From Muribaculaceae bacterium (GTDB taxonomy: Bacteria > Bacteroidota > Bacteroidia > Bacteroidales > Muribaculaceae): a stretch of 5,556 nucleotides of DNA. Of the stretch, positions 5,448 through 5,556 are shown piece by piece. The first letter of the stretch is position 1; each line of letters starts with the position of its first letter. The translations under genes and the position numbers were made by a program. Below the pieces are notes generated by a model, which was not told the origin of the DNA, did no database searches, and saw nothing but the letters and a program-made list of their open reading frames with translations. Where the stretch lies: contig VSPM01000115.1 in NCBI GenBank assembly GCA_009775365.1, positions 1-5,556 on the forward strand, written 5' to 3'.

Positions 5448-5556
5448 GTTTCATACTCTACAAAACATTTCTTCATATTTTACGCGAGTTCGGGATAAGA
5501 ACTTTATGTTTTTCAACCAAGCAAAAGACATAGAGTATTGGGCGGCCTTTCAAGGT
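5448..5556. other. Unassigned right end, open frames reach the edge on both strands
   Basis: On the plus strand an ATG at 5506 opens a frame (MFFNQAKDIEYWAAFQG) running off the window. On the minus strand a frame from the edge ends in TGA at 5475-5473 after 27 codons (ending HKVLIPNSRKI). Neither peptide is recognisable and at most one is likely to be real. No plus-strand promoter of the Bacteroidetes type is visible before 5506. Confidence 0.25.

Overview
The window looks like a chromosomal segment from a Bacteroidales bacterium. I infer this from a Bacteroidetes-only DUF4924 protein, promoters of the Bacteroidetes type (TTTG, about 20 nt, TAnnTTTG), A-rich leaders without Shine-Dalgarno sites, and the style of the efflux and LytS/LytTR-type remnants. 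A gut or Muribaculaceae-like lineage is plausible, but the sequence alone does not fix it.

Layout. Positions 1-220 are a regulatory leader with a palindrome, a -7 box and a perfect 9-bp hairpin. They precede an intact AI-2E/PerM-family membrane protein (221-1336, +). This gene converges on an intact prfC (peptide chain release factor 3, 1453-3036, -), and the two share a strong two-way hairpin terminator (1400-1439). Upstream of prfC on the same strand lies a DUF4924 gene (3106-3663, -), driven by an excellent promoter at 3696-3727.

From about 3773 to 4881 lies a graveyard of one or two former operons, squeezed into about 1.1 kb. On the minus strand are the last ~30 codons of an unidentified gene (position suggests the RND pump), then an outer-membrane efflux (TolC/OprM-type) lipoprotein gene whose N-terminal ~150 codons are joined to its last ~13 codons in another frame. 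A possible 10-codon start of a following gene comes next. On the plus strand, starting at a sharp junction near 4390-4402, are the last ~89 codons of a LytS/YehU-type histidine kinase, then a LytTR-type response regulator reduced to its first ~47 and last ~22 codons, out of frame. The order and strands fit an ancestral RND-OMF-kinase-regulator operon broken by an inversion plus several internal deletions. Point changes at key residues (lipobox Cys to Phe, acidic-pocket Asp to Val) support real decay.

The right end holds an unrecognised three-helix membrane protein (4965-5393, -) and a stretch to the window edge that I cannot assign. I see no RNA gene, CRISPR array, intact mobile element or coherent new system. 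The most informative region is the dismantled efflux/two-component locus.
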